A stretch of DNA of 64,000 nucleotides. Origin: Physella acuta. Lineage: Eukaryota > Mollusca > Gastropoda > Physidae. The position numbers and the translations under genes were made by a program. Positions 33,701 through 43,672 of this stretch are shown piece by piece (position 1 is the first letter of the stretch; each line of letters opens with the position of its first letter). The stretch is from positions 1 to 64,000 of the forward strand of contig NW_026732738.1 in assembly GCF_028476545.1 (NCBI RefSeq). Reading direction: 5' to 3'. A model generated the notes under the pieces. The model was not told the DNA's origin and made no database searches. It saw only the letters and a list, made by a program, of their open reading frames with translations.

Positions 33701-36700
33701 GCGTAAACTTGCCAGAGCTGAGCTGAAGAGACTGAGAACTGAGAGAGAGAACAGAGCGGCCATCTTGATTCAGAGCATCTTAAAAAGTTGGATCTTGGCT
33801 AGATTGTTTGAGAAAAAGAAAAAAGCTGCCGTGGTTGTACAGAAAACCTGGAGGAGGTGTCTAGCAGAGAGGGAGCTGGTGAGGCTGAGGCGTGAGAGAA
33901 CTGTCCGCGCTGCTGTTGTGGTGCAGAGTGTTGTCAGGTGTGTGGCCCAGCGCCAGGCCTTCATCAGACAGAAGAATGCCGTGGTCGTGCTCCAAAAACA
34001 CTGGAGAAAGCACCAGGCGCTGAAGCTGTTTGCACAGCTACAGCAGGCCAGGGACAACAGGGCTGCTGTCATTGTCCAAAGTGTTGTCAGGGCTGTTAGA
34101 GGGCGCAAGATGTACCTGCGCAAGAAAAGTGCTGCCACTGTATTGCAGAAACACTGGAGGAGATGTTTGGCCCAGAGACAGCTGAGAGAGCTTCAGCTTG
34201 AGAGAAGAGCTAAATCTGCCGTGATTGTTCAGAGTGTGCTTCAAGCTGGCATCCAGCGCAGGAAATTTTTGTTGAAGAGATCAGCGGTGGTTGTCTTACA
34301 GAAACACTGGCGGAGTGTTCTGGCTGAGAGGGAACTTGCTGGGCTGAAACTCAGCAGACACACACAGGCCGTCTTGGTTCTTCAGAAGGTTTGGAGAGGC
34401 CGAATGATGCAGAGGAGATTCATTTCACTGAGGAAAGCTGCTGTCGTCATTCAAAGCTTTTGGAGAATGCTGCTAGCAAAAACAGAAATGGAAAGACTAA
34501 AATTGGTTCGCAGGGAGCAATGTGCAATACTCATACAAAAATCTTTTAGAGCATACAAATGTCAGAAGGAATATCACAAATATAAATCTGCTGTCATTAC
34601 CTTACAAAACTACTGGCGCGTAAAGCAATCAAAAAGAAAATTGAAGACACTTAAGTTAGAGAAAATGGAAAGAGCTGCAGTTAAAATTCAGAAGCACGTG
34701 AGAGGTATGAAGGCAAGGAGGCAATACTTGCAGGTGAGAGCCTCTACAGTCCAGATACAGAGGTACTGGAGACAGGCACAGAGAGAGAGAAAACTCAGAC
34801 AAGAAAAAATGTTGACTGCCGTGGTTACCTTGCAGAAATACTCCAGAGGCTGGCGATGCAGGAAGAGGTTTAGCTGTCTGAAAAAATCAGCGCTTGTCCT
34901 ACAGTCACACTGGAAGATGGTGCAAGCACGTAGGCTGATGCTGGTTCTACAATCACAGAGACAAAACAAGTGCGCAGTTCTCATTCAGAAGACTTGGAAA
35001 GGTTTTACTTGTTTGAAGAGATTTAACAAAATGAAAGATGCTGCCATTACTCTGCAGTCATGTTGGAGAATGTACACACAGAGACAGAGCTACACTCGTG
35101 TAAGAGAGGCCACACTGATCATACAAAGCTGGCACAGAGCCAATGTGTTGGCAAAACATTGCAGGTCAGAGTTCATAGGTCAGAGAAAAGCTGCTGTTTC
35201 TATTCAAAGCTGGTGGAGGAGCAGGTACCAGAGACAAGAGTTTTTTAAAACAAGGCAGGCTGTGCTGGTTCTACAGGCCGGTTACAGGCGGTTCACCTGC
35301 AGACAGAAGTACCTGGCGCAGCAGCTGGAAGCCCTCACCCTCCAGAAGCGGTGTGAGAACTTGGCAGGTAAACAGCTCAAGCAAGCCACCATCTTGGTGC
35401 AGAGGAGGTGGCGGGAAATTTTAGGTCAGAGGTTGGAGAAGAGAGTTGCTGCTGCCAAAGTTTTACAGACAGCTTTTAGAAGAGTTACAGCTCGTAAAAA
35501 ATTCCTGTTAAAAAAGAAAGCTGCTTTAGTCATTCAGACCAGACTGAGAGAGGTCAGATTGGCAAAACAAATACGCCAGAGATTCCTACAGCAGAAACAG
35601 GCAGCAAAAACTATCCAATCAGCTTACAGGGTCTACAGGCTGAAAAAAGAATACCTCCATGTCTGTCATGCGGTTGTCAAAATTCAAGCCCTGGTGAGAT
35701 GTAGACTAGCAGTAAAAAAATACAAGACCATGAGATCTGCCGCCATTGTCATTCAGAGACATTACAGAGCTTTTGTTCTAGGCCAAGTTTTCAGGGAGGC
35801 GTTTGTCCTCATCAGAAAGTCTAGTGTTGTCATCCAGAGATTCTACAGATCTGTCAGGTCTCGCAGGCTGGCTCAGCAGGACATTGACCTCCAGAATTTG
35901 GCTGCTACTAAAATCCAGTCCATCTATCGTGGGTGGAGCCAGCGCCAAGATTTCTTGTTATTACGTGCTGCAACAGTCTGTATTCAAAGGCGTTTCCGCG
36001 CCCTTCAAGAGGGCAGGTGTGTCAGGAGAGATGTGGAAAGAATGAAGGCCGCCGTCTGCCTGATTGAGAGGAGCAGGCTCAGCTTAAAGCAGATCCGTGA
36101 AGCCAAGAAAGTTGTAGCAGACAGGAGAAAGGAAGTTGAAAGAGAGATAGCCAGACAACGAGAAGCAGAGTTGTTGGAGATTGAAAGAAAAAATAAACTG
36201 CGCTTAATTGAAGAATTGAGAGAAGCTGAAAGAATAAAGCGAGAGAAATGTGCATTTGTTTTACAAAGGAATATGAGAAATTATTTAGAAAAGAAGAGGA
36301 AGAAAAAAAGGCAGGCAGCTGCTACAACCATACAAAAATTTGTACGATCTTTCTTGGCCCAGCAGAAGTTTAAGAGAAGCATGCAACAAGTTTTGTTGCT
36401 GCAGCGCCTAGTGAAAGGGTTTGCTTACCGTAGGAGATTTGAGAGGATGCGTCTGGCTAGCAGGATCATCCAGGTGAGGTGGAGAGAAATCTTAGAGGGG
36501 AGAAAACTTAGGAGAGAATTTTTAACCTATCAGGCTGCAGCTTTGAAAATTCAGAGCCTCGTGAGAATGAAACGGGAGAGAGAGAAATTTGTGAGACTTT
36601 TGACTGCTGTGACTGTGATACAAAGCTGTGTGAGGAGGTTTATTGCCAGGAAAAGATTTTCTTCAACCAGACGCTGTGTGGTGTGGGTGCAGAGGCAGGT

Positions 36701-39700
36701 CAGGCAGAAACAGCTGATGAGAAGGGACAGGGACAGGTTTTTGAAGGTACGTCAGGCTGTTGTCAAAATTCAGACAGTTGTGCGTGCTTGGAGGAAGGTC
36801 AGGGAGTTGACGAGAGACAAATCAGCTGTTTATGTTTACACCCACTGGTCAGTCTATCAAGAAACAGTGACCAACACTCAGTGTTGTAGTCAAACTCTGA
36901 CAAGTTTTATGTTCACCAAACACCGGAAGATGGAGAACAAAGTTCAGCACACCGCAGCTAGAATCATCCAAAGAGCTTATCGTCTCTACAGACATAAACA
37001 ACACCAGGTGGAAGCTTCAGCAGCCAGAGTCATCCAGAGAACATTCCAGAAATTTGTAGCAAACCAAAAGGCGAAGAGAGAGTTTGCCGCTCTCCTTGTT
37101 CAGAAAAAGCTGTCCTCGTCCGCTGCCATTATTCAGTCTGTGTATAGAATGTATGCTGCCAGAAAGCGCTACCTAGCATTCCGTCACTCTGTGATCCTGC
37201 TTCAGTCTTTAGTCAGAGGGAAGAAGGCTAGACAGGAAGTGGAAGAGATGAGGAAGAAGCAAAAAGCCTTGACCTTGGTGCAGGCAGCTGTGAGAGGGTT
37301 CCTTGTGAGGAAAAAGTATTCAGTGAGTAAAAAGTTTTTTTCACAGTGTAGGACCTGCATATTTGTAGTTTTTAACACTCTTGAAAAAATAGAAAGATGG
37401 AAGTTAACTTTTACTTTTGTTTTCATATTTATATAGGTATTTTTATGCATTAACCTTTTAAAATTTTGTCCTGTTGAGAAACCAATACAGATTCAACTTT
37501 TTATAATAACAGCACCTGGACAAAATTTTAAAATCCATTTTATTCATTTCTAAAAAAACAATGTGTTAGCTTGCCATTAAATTCCAGTATTTTTTCCAGG
37601 CTGAATTAAATGAGAGATTAAATATTCTTCATGAAGAAAGGACGAGACAAAAGGCATCTGTCAAACTTCAGGTGAGTTTTTTAATGAATCAGGCTTTCTA
37701 GAGGTGGGATAAGTGGGCTTGTATAATCATATTGTATTTTTAAATGCTGTTTAAATGGTTTGTTGTAGGCTTTGTGGTGTGGTTACATGGGTTTGTGAAA
37801 TTGTGTTTTATTTTTAAATGCTGTTCAAATGGTTTGGTGTAGGCTTTGTGGTGTGGTTACGTGGGTTTGTGAAATTGTGTTTTATTTTTAAATGCTGTTT
37901 AAATGGTTTGTTGCAGGCTTTGTGGCGTGGTTATGTGGATTTATGAAATAGTGTTTTATGTTTAAATGCTGTTTAAATGGTTTGTTGTAGGCTTTGTGGC
38001 GTGGTTACGTGGGTTTGTGAAATTGTGTTTTATTTTTAAATGCTGTTTAAATGGTTTGGTGTAGGCTTTGTGGTGTGGTTACGTGGGTTTGTGAAATTGT
38101 GTTTTATTTTTAAATGCTGTTTAAATGGTTTGGTGCAGGCTTTGTGGCGTGGTTACGTGGGTTTGTGAAATTGTGTTTTATTTTTAAATGCTGTTTAAAT
38201 GGTTTGGTGTAGGCTTTGTGGTGTGGTTACGTGGGTTTGTGAAATTGTGTTTTATTTTTAAATGCTGTTTAAGTGGTTTGGTGCAGGCTTTGTGGCGTGG
38301 TTACGTGGGTTTGTGAAATTGTGTTTTATTTTTAAATGCTGTTTAAATGGTTTGGTGTAGGCTTTGTGGCGTGGTTACGTGGGTTTGTGAAATTGTGTTT
38401 TATTTTTAAATGCTGTTTAAATGGTTTGGTGTAGGCTTTGTGGCGTGGTTACGTGGGTTTGTGAAATTGTGTTTTATTTTTAAATGCTGTTTAAATGGTT
38501 TGGTGTAGGCTTTGTGGTGTGGTTACGTGGGTTTGTGAAATTGTGTTTTATTTTTAAATGCTGTTTAAATGGTTTGGTGTAGGCTTTGTGGCGTGGTTAC
38601 GTGGGTTTGTGAAATTGTGTTTTATTTTTAAATGCTGTTTAAATGGTTTGGTGTAGGCTTTGTGGTGTGGTTACGTGGGTTTGTGAAATTGTGTTTTATT
38701 TTTAAATGCTGTTTAAATGGTTTGGTGTAGGCTTTGTGGCGTGGTTACGTGGGTTTGTGAAATTGTGTTTTATTTTTAAATGCTGTTTAAATGGTTTGTT
38801 GTAGGCTTTGTGGCGTGGTTATGTGGCTCGCAGAGACTCAAAGAATAAAAAGCTTGCCCTGACCAGAAGGCGTCTGCAAGAGGCAACCCGCGCTGCCACC
38901 TATGAGCAAACCCTAGGCTCACGTACATCATCTGCCTTGGACTATCTCTTGAAAGAAAAAGACCTGGCTTATATTCTGGAGGCTTTAATGCATTTAGGTA
39001 AGGCTAGTGCCAACATTGACAAAAACAAATTAATTTTAGACTGCTGTTAAAGTTATTAGCATAGTCATCTCTACAAAATCAGCTCACTGGCTGTGCAGGA
39101 ATTACTTTTCTCTTTCTAAAATCTGCTTTTTTTTTTTAATTTAAGTACTTTTAACTTATGTTTTTGTTTTTAAAAAATCTAAACTGGTGGTTTTATAATT
39201 GAAAAAAAAAAAATTGTATTATAAATTGTGGTAAAATATTTGTTCTCTCTATAGCCCATTATGATTTCTTATTTGGTAATTTTATTAGATGGTTACTTAT
39301 GTAAGTACTAGCAGATGTTGTTAAAGATCCTGTAGTGATGTAAACTCAGTTATTATTTTCTAGAACTCTGCCAGAGGTCTCCACTGTAGTGATGTAAACT
39401 CTGTCAGTTATTATTTTCTAGAACTCTGCCAGAGGTCTCCACTGTAGTGATGTAAACTCTGTCAGTTATTGTTTTCTTGAACTCTGCCAGAGGTCTCCAC
39501 TGTAGTGATGTTAACTCTGTCAGTTATTGTTTTCTTGAACTCCGCCAGAGGTCTCCACTGTAGTGATGTAAACTCTGTCAGTTATTATTTTCTTGAACTC
39601 TGCCAGAGGTCTCCACTCGACTCTCACCTGTGTGCTGTTTAAAAATGGTGGAGGTGAATGCTGTTTCTGTGCTGTATCGCCTGATCAACAGCTGCAACCG

Positions 39701-40753
39701 CAGTGTCCCCCACATGGAGCTTATAAAATATGCAGTCAACATTCTACTGAATTTGTCAAAGGTGGGAACACTTTTAGTTGGTTTATTTTTTTACAACCAG
39801 AGTAGTTTCCCTTATACTGTTATTTTTTGGGGGTTGTTTTAGAAAATATATAATTATCAATTTTTGTAACACAATATTTAACAATTTTTGTAAGTCAATA
39901 TTTAACTTAAGATGTTTTAGTAAATCAATATTTAACAAATGTTTTAATTAAAAAATACTTAACGTTTTAGTAAAACAACTAAAACTGTTTTAGTAAACCA
40001 ATATTTAACCAACAATTTTTAGTGAATCATTATTTAACCATTTTTGTAGTAAACCAATGTTTAACCAACAATTTTTTAGTAAATCAATATTCAACAAATA
40101 ATGATGTTTCAGTAAACCAATACTTAACAATCAACGATTTAGTAAACCAATATTTAACCAACAATTTTTTAGTATGATAAAACGGTGGAGGCTGTGATAG
40201 AGCCAGAAGAGAGCATTGCCACTATTCTTGAGCTGCTGCAGATCTTCAGAGAGAAAGGTCTCATCTTCTTCAACAGCTGCATGCTGTTGGGAATCCTGGG
40301 CTTGAAGGAAGGATGCAGAGTGGTAAGTCTTATAGAAGTAGAACTTTACATCTATGCGATGAGCTGATAGCGTTGGTGGCTCATTTTATTAATAAATTAA
40401 TTATTACATGAGCTTACAACATGGAGTTATCTCAATTAAATTCATCAAATTTTAAATTGGTTGGTCCTCAGCAAATAATGCAACACCCCCACATTGTTGA
40501 AAGACTACAGAGTGTTCATGCCCTTACGCTGCGCAAACAACGGGCCAACCAAACCAGGCAGGTAACCAAAGCCAAACTGGCAGCCATGAAATCCTGCAAC
40601 TACACTCTTCCAGTAATGACACCTTGCAAATCCAAACGGCGCAAGATTCAGCCAGCGTGGGTCCTGTCCAGGGATAACATTAAGGACTTTGAAGATCCCT
40701 TGGCAGCTGTTACCTTTGTTATGGATGTTCTACACATTGGGCCCAAAATGTAA
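21070..40753 (+). CDS. ASPM: ASPM / abnormal spindle, complete 23-exon gene (3,988 aa)
   Basis: Orthologue of vertebrate ASPM and fly Asp, a spindle-pole protein that binds microtubule minus ends and calmodulin and supports spindle focusing in dividing cells. Coding exons: 21070-21389, 21559-21721, 22041-26424, 26625-26717, 27238-27387, 27612-27848, 27969-28036, 28170-28311, 28857-28987, 29146-29321, 29455-29600, 29955-30040, 30175-30292, 30420-30520, 31890-32094, 32215-32285, 32663-32863, 33000-37322, 37600-37671, 38805-38997, 39607-39761, 40173-40322, 40472-40753. Every junction keeps phase and the sum is 11,967 nt. Domains: ASH at about 45-160, disordered 160-1620, [16 protein letters not shown] core from about 1658, CH region about 1840-2240, about 55 IQ motifs at 2240-3740, ARM-like C-terminus ending [10 protein letters not shown]...DVLHIGPKM. 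The protein is longer than human ASPM (3,477 aa). All introns are GT-AG except intron 1 (GC-AG). Boundaries are my reading; exact CH limits are approximate. Confidence 0.95.
22186..22530 (+). repeat. ASPM: Coding 42-bp minisatellite: KEN/RxxL motif array
   Basis: Eight in-frame copies of a 42-bp unit encode (K/R/N)(K/R)ENSxGVLxSESM. Copies 1, 2, 4, 5 and 7 keep a KEN tripeptide and copies 2, 4, 6 and 8 keep RGVL, a minimal D-box (RxxL). KEN and D-box motifs are recognised by APC/C with Cdh1/Cdc20 in known substrates. Function of this array is inference. Confidence 0.9.
25905..26082 (+). repeat. ASPM: Coding 33-bp minisatellite in ASPM (DLVNLSDR repeats)
   Basis: Five to six copies of an 11-aa unit ([11 protein letters not shown], with Thr/Met/Val/Gln variants) stay in frame within exon 3. 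The unit is acidic/hydrophobic and each copy has a leucine pair. I recognise no known motif with confidence. Confidence 0.85.
26418..26575 (+). repeat. ASPM: Tandem copies of the ASPM exon-3 5' splice site
   Basis: The exon-intron boundary AACCAG/GTTAGAATTGATTG is repeated about four to five times at a spacing of about 36 bp, each copy followed by GAAATATTTTT. The first copy at 26424/26425 is the natural donor, because phase and family alignment continue from it. The last copy (AATCAGTTTAGAATTGG) has lost the GT. Confidence 0.9.
26930..27226 (+). repeat. 23-bp intronic minisatellite before ASPM exon 5
   Basis: About 13 near-perfect units with core ACAAGTTATCAGATTGTAAA lie in intron 4 and end 11 bp before the exon-5 acceptor (TGTCCTGCAG at 27237). 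The unit does not itself contain the acceptor, but the array occupies the likely branch-point zone. Confidence 0.95.
28505..28856 (+). repeat. 24-bp minisatellite ending exactly at the ASPM exon-9 acceptor
   Basis: About 14 units of the form TTTTGACCCCTGTATTGACCCCCAG fill the 3' end of intron 8; a less regular 5' part uses ACCACTGTATTCTTGAC. The final CCCCCAG at 28850-28856 is the functional acceptor. Every unit ends in the same CCCCAG, so the array presents a series of acceptor-like AGs. Confidence 0.92.
30640..31036 (-). mobile_element. tRNA-derived SINE copies in ASPM intron 14
   Basis: Read on the minus strand, two segments (about 30940-31035 and 30667-30780) resemble the head of a tRNA-Ser-like SINE: A-box GGTCAAGTCGGTAAAG and B-box GAGTTCGAACCC. 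TTTCACC occurs on both sides (30639-30647 and about 31034-31040), so the insertion appears to have split a copy of the splice-site minisatellite that follows. These are not functional tRNAs; there is no acceptor-stem pairing. Confidence 0.7.
31037..31910 (+). repeat. ASPM: Minisatellite spanning the ASPM exon-15 3' splice site (~23 decoy copies)
   Basis: Each 34-41-bp unit consists of CTCTGTTTTTATCAACAG (polypyrimidine/AG) followed by GTTGAAAATTTCACCGTCTCC, which equals the start of exon 15 (VENFTVS). The last copy at 31890 continues into TTCTCTGACGGCCGA and is the true exon, as the CH-domain alignment requires. A diverged copy lies at about 30610-30640, upstream of the SINE. Confidence 0.95.
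32310..32540 (+). mobile_element. tRNA-derived SINE in ASPM intron 16
   Basis: The head at about 32312-32370 has an A-box-like TGGTCTAGCACTAGAGCG, an anticodon-like CTGCTAACC and B-box GAGTTCGATTC. A non-tRNA body follows. It lies in sense orientation inside intron 16, 120 bp or more from exon 17. The right boundary is uncertain. Confidence 0.65.
33000..37322 (+). other. ASPM: ASPM exon 18: 4.3-kb IQ-motif exon
   Basis: A single 4,323-bp exon encodes residues 2265-3705, with about 53 IQ-like units spaced 20-30 aa apart (AAVxIQxxWRxxLARR pattern). Two spacings alternate, as in vertebrate ASPM. IQ motifs bind calmodulin or calmodulin-like light chains. At about residues 3285-3345 the IQ pattern is interrupted by a charged helix ([20 protein letters not shown]...[12 protein letters not shown]) without IQ residues. 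Near residue 3545 a short non-IQ stretch ([20 protein letters not shown]) corresponds to a less conserved gap in other ASPM proteins. The donor is TTCA/GTGAGT at 37322; open sequence beyond it is intronic. Confidence 0.95.
37765..38828 (+). repeat. ASPM: 74-bp minisatellite spanning the ASPM exon-20 3' splice site (~14 decoys)
   Basis: Each 74-bp unit ends in TTTAAATGGTTTGGTGTAG and continues GCTTTGTGGCGTGGTTACGT, the start of exon 20 (ALWRGYV). The units then diverge from the exon into GGTTTGTGAAATTGTG. The true copy begins at 38805 and continues GGCTCGCAGAGACTC. Some copies have GCAG or GTGTGG variants. Confidence 0.95.
39345..39620 (+). repeat. ASPM: 58-bp minisatellite spanning the ASPM exon-21 3' splice site (4 decoys)
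   Basis: Four complete copies of a 58-bp unit contain TTATTATTTTCTAGAACTC, TGCCAG and AGGTCTCCACT, the last being the first 11 bases of exon 21. The fifth, true copy starts the exon at 39607 and continues CGACTCTCACC. The choice is fixed by the conserved [12 protein letters not shown]. Confidence 0.93.
39860..40172 (+). repeat. Diverged ~30-bp repeats ending at the ASPM exon-22 acceptor
   Basis: Intron 21 is filled with diverged units of the type AGTAAACCAATATTTAACC plus AACAATTTTTT. The last ATTTTTTAG (40164-40172) is the acceptor of exon 22, whose first bases TATGATAAA resemble the TAAACCA that follows AG in the units. These copies are older than the other arrays in the gene. Confidence 0.75.
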
Positions 40754-41700
40754 TATCTTGACTTGTGCTTTTTTCTTTGTTACTTTTGACTTAAGTAATG
40801 GCCATTTTGATGTGTGGACTTAAATAGTTGAATTCAGCAAGGGTAAATGTTAAGTACATTTGCTGGCCTGACTTGAAGTTGTCACAATTTTAGTTAGAAG
40901 TAGGAAAATATTTATTTATGCAATAATTCCCCATATATTACTAAATAAAATTATGTATATCATTCAAATATTTCTTAACTTACATAAAAATGTAATCAAG
41001 CATATAAACAAGTAACTTTACCTAATGTAAATTTTATAACTGTGTTTAACTTATACTATAGAGAGGTGGACATCCATTTAGGCGTGAAAGAATTCTGACA
41101 CTGTTATTAATATATACATTTTAAATGGTGCTTTCAAGTGAACCAAAATCAAAACTATAAAAGTTTTAATTGGTGCTTTGTGTAAATAATTGTACAGTTA
41201 AACCCAGTATACATTCTCAGAGCAATCTTACCAAAATAATTTTTATACTTTTCTCTCCTTTTGCATTTCAGCTCTTAAAGTACAATTGTAGACTGTTGTT
41301 AGCTGTATTTAAATTGAGAAATTAGAGAAACAAGATAAAGAATCATAGGGAATCATATTTAGAAACCCATCATTACCTCTTTACGGTAGATGTATTCATG
41401 TTTCCAGTTTTTTGTTCAAATTATGCTGTGGACTACGTGCCTCATCTCTTTCTTGCCTACTCTTTCACCTGACTGTCTTATCTTTGTAAAAACTTGTCTC
41501 AAACTTTTTGTAAGTGTACATGATAACAAATGATATCTTTTATTCATTATTGTTTTATTAGAATGATGAGGCTGGCACAATTAGCAAGTTAAAAAACGCA
41601 TACATTCATACCAAACAAAAATATTTAATGTTTGTAAATACTTTTTTTGGAATAACTATCTGGTCTTTTTAATTCACTTGTTGCATTTTAATGTGCCTTA
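40754..41700 (+). other. ASPM 3'-UTR region with candidate poly(A) signal
   Basis: AT-rich DNA after the ASPM stop. A canonical AATAAA at 40944-40949, 190 bp after the stop, is the first good polyadenylation signal. No open frame of interest is present. The downstream neighbour PPP1R11 is convergent. Confidence 0.5.
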
Positions 41701-42490
41701 GACTTTTTCAACATCTTTTGCAGCATTAATCGTTTCTGCCTCTGAGTTGAATAAACTTTTTGTTTTATTGATTTTTGTTTGAGCTTGTTGACTCCCCTTG
41801 TCATGTAAATGTGGTATGTAAAATCTTTTATTAAGACACTCAACTAACTTTATCATACATATGGATGTCTTCATTCTGTATGTTGTATATACTAGTAGTA
41901 TAGGATACACATGTACACATTAAAAGACATGAACATCTAACAATTTTTGTCTAGATTTTATATAGAGATGAATAGTCTATACAATCACAATATATTTACA
42001 AAGTCACTGTGCATTGGTAAGCAAAAACATTAGGAGAGGTTACAACAAGCTGATGTTTTCAGTGTCTCAGCCAGTAATCTTCTACTGTTGGCCAACTAGT
42101 TACCTACTAAATTCTAGCAAAACATTTCTTATATTTCAAGTAAAAAATGGAGCAAAATTTAAACATTCTTATCTCTTTTTTTTGGTAGCAACATTCGATA
42201 AAGTAATGTCATGTTTTTTTTTCAAATTGTAACAAAGAAATATATACTATCACTTATATAGTATGTATCAAACAATAATTCTATTATGGAAGTAACAAAG
42301 TAGTTGCATGACTTAGAAAAACATAGGGCTAGTTCAGCTAATATAGGATTCTGACAAATTTACCAAGTGCTACACATAATTACAGGAGCCATTTAAAAAC
42401 GTCAAATCATTTCAGTCTAATGGTCGGTAGAAATTGTTTATCACAATTGTAGATGAACTGCTGTCAGGGCAAAAGCAAGCACATAACACA
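41701..42490. other. Convergent intergenic/3'-UTR DNA
   Basis: AT-rich sequence between ASPM and PPP1R11. It may contain their 3'-UTRs. No conserved coding sequence was seen on either strand. Confidence 0.45.
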
Positions 42491-42537
42491 TCAAGTGGGA
42501 CTTGCATCATCAGACCTACTAGGCCCTGGGCTTGGAC
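42491..42537 (-). CDS. Candidate alternative last exon of PPP1R11
   Basis: On the minus strand a strong acceptor (TTTTCTCTCTCCAG) is followed by a phase-matching tail that reads PSPGPSRSDDASPT and stops. Spliced from a possible donor inside exon 3 (AAAGATG/GTGAAA, exon end 43684) it would give ...LHKDGPSPGPSRSDDASPT in place of ...LHKDGEN. Vertebrate PPP1R11 also ends in a Pro-rich tail. The donor is only moderate, so this is a candidate. Confidence 0.45.
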
Positions 42538-43259
42538 CTGGAGAGAGAAAACATGACAGCTACAAACTATCAACAAGTGTGAAAGACTTTTTACAGTAGC
42601 CAGAACAATTTTTCTTGGATAGGCCCAATACATTGACACAAAATGTTTCTGACAGTTATTTTAAAATTAATGCTGAAATGTACATTTCTTTCAAATTTAC
42701 ATGTTTATTACAAAATCAAACTTTTAATACAAGTTGACAGAAAAATGTAGAAAAGGATTTTTACACAGACAAACATTCTATCCACATTTACATGATTTAG
42801 CTAACGCTTTGCTAAATAAAAATATTTTTTGAGACTAACCTATCAATTTCACGACATAGCAACGACATTTTACATTAAAATATAGAAACCCACAAAATTC
42901 CAAGACCAAGCAATAACATTTTACTTCAAATTATAGAAACCCCCCCACAGTAAAACAATAAATCAAACTGAGAACATAAGAAAAATAAATTTAAAAATGT
43001 TTTTTTTTTACAATTGAGGGTAAATATATCGTGTGTGTTTTTTTGCTTCACTTGAGTCCATATACTGATACAGCAATGATGACAATAAAAAAAAAATTCT
43101 TTATGGAAATAGCAATAGCTATTGCTCCATTCAGTTTTAGCAAACTTGATATTAGAAAAACAAATCTGTCAGTGAGTTCATTAAAGTAAACAACCGAAGC
43201 AATGAACATACTGAGTAAAAAATATGTGTACATTTATAAAAGATGTTTGACAAGAAATA

Positions 43260-43350
43260 TTACTCAACCCCTAGCTTGTAGCTGCAAACACCCCTAACCC
43301 CTAGCCTGTAGCTGAAAATACCCCCAACCCCTAGCCTGTAGCTCCAAACA
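43260..43350. repeat. ~30-bp repeat, 3 copies (AACCCCTAGCCTGTAGCT)
   Basis: Three units of AACCCCTAGCYTGTAGCT plus a short CAAACACCC spacer lie in the possible 3'-UTR/intron of PPP1R11. Confidence 0.8.
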
Positions 43351-43672
43351 CCCCCAGCTATTTAAGCTCTTATCTGCTTGTCTACAAGTTAGGTAAACTG
43401 TCAAAAACATCAATATATACTAGGTTCACATATAAAAATAGGTATAAAAATGACTTGCTAGAATTAAATAAACCAAAATGACCTTCATTAAAATAATTTT
43501 ACTTCTTTTTGATTTGGTCATTTCATCCAAGCCAATTTGAATATATACAGAATAAATTGTAAACAAAAAACTTGAATACTGTAACAACAATTATAATGTA
43601 CGAAGGACAACCCAACAGAAAAATAATTTTAAAAAGCTATACAAATATAAATACCAAAACTATCAACATTTG

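Larger units (their letters stand above)
37600..40753 (+). other. ASPM: ASPM exons 19-23: C-terminal ARM-like region
   Basis: Exons 19 and 20 join to give the last IQ ([13 protein letters not shown]). Exons 20-22 give [38 protein letters not shown] and [13 protein letters not shown]. Exon 23 gives the conserved tail [19 protein letters not shown] and ends LHIGPKM. This region is helical repeat-like in the family. The final stop is at 40751-40753. Confidence 0.92.

Noticed and set aside
37323-37436. Extension of ASPM exon 18 to the stop at 37436
   Set aside because: TTCA/GTGAGT is a strong donor, and exons 19-23 continue the conserved ASPM C-terminus in phase.
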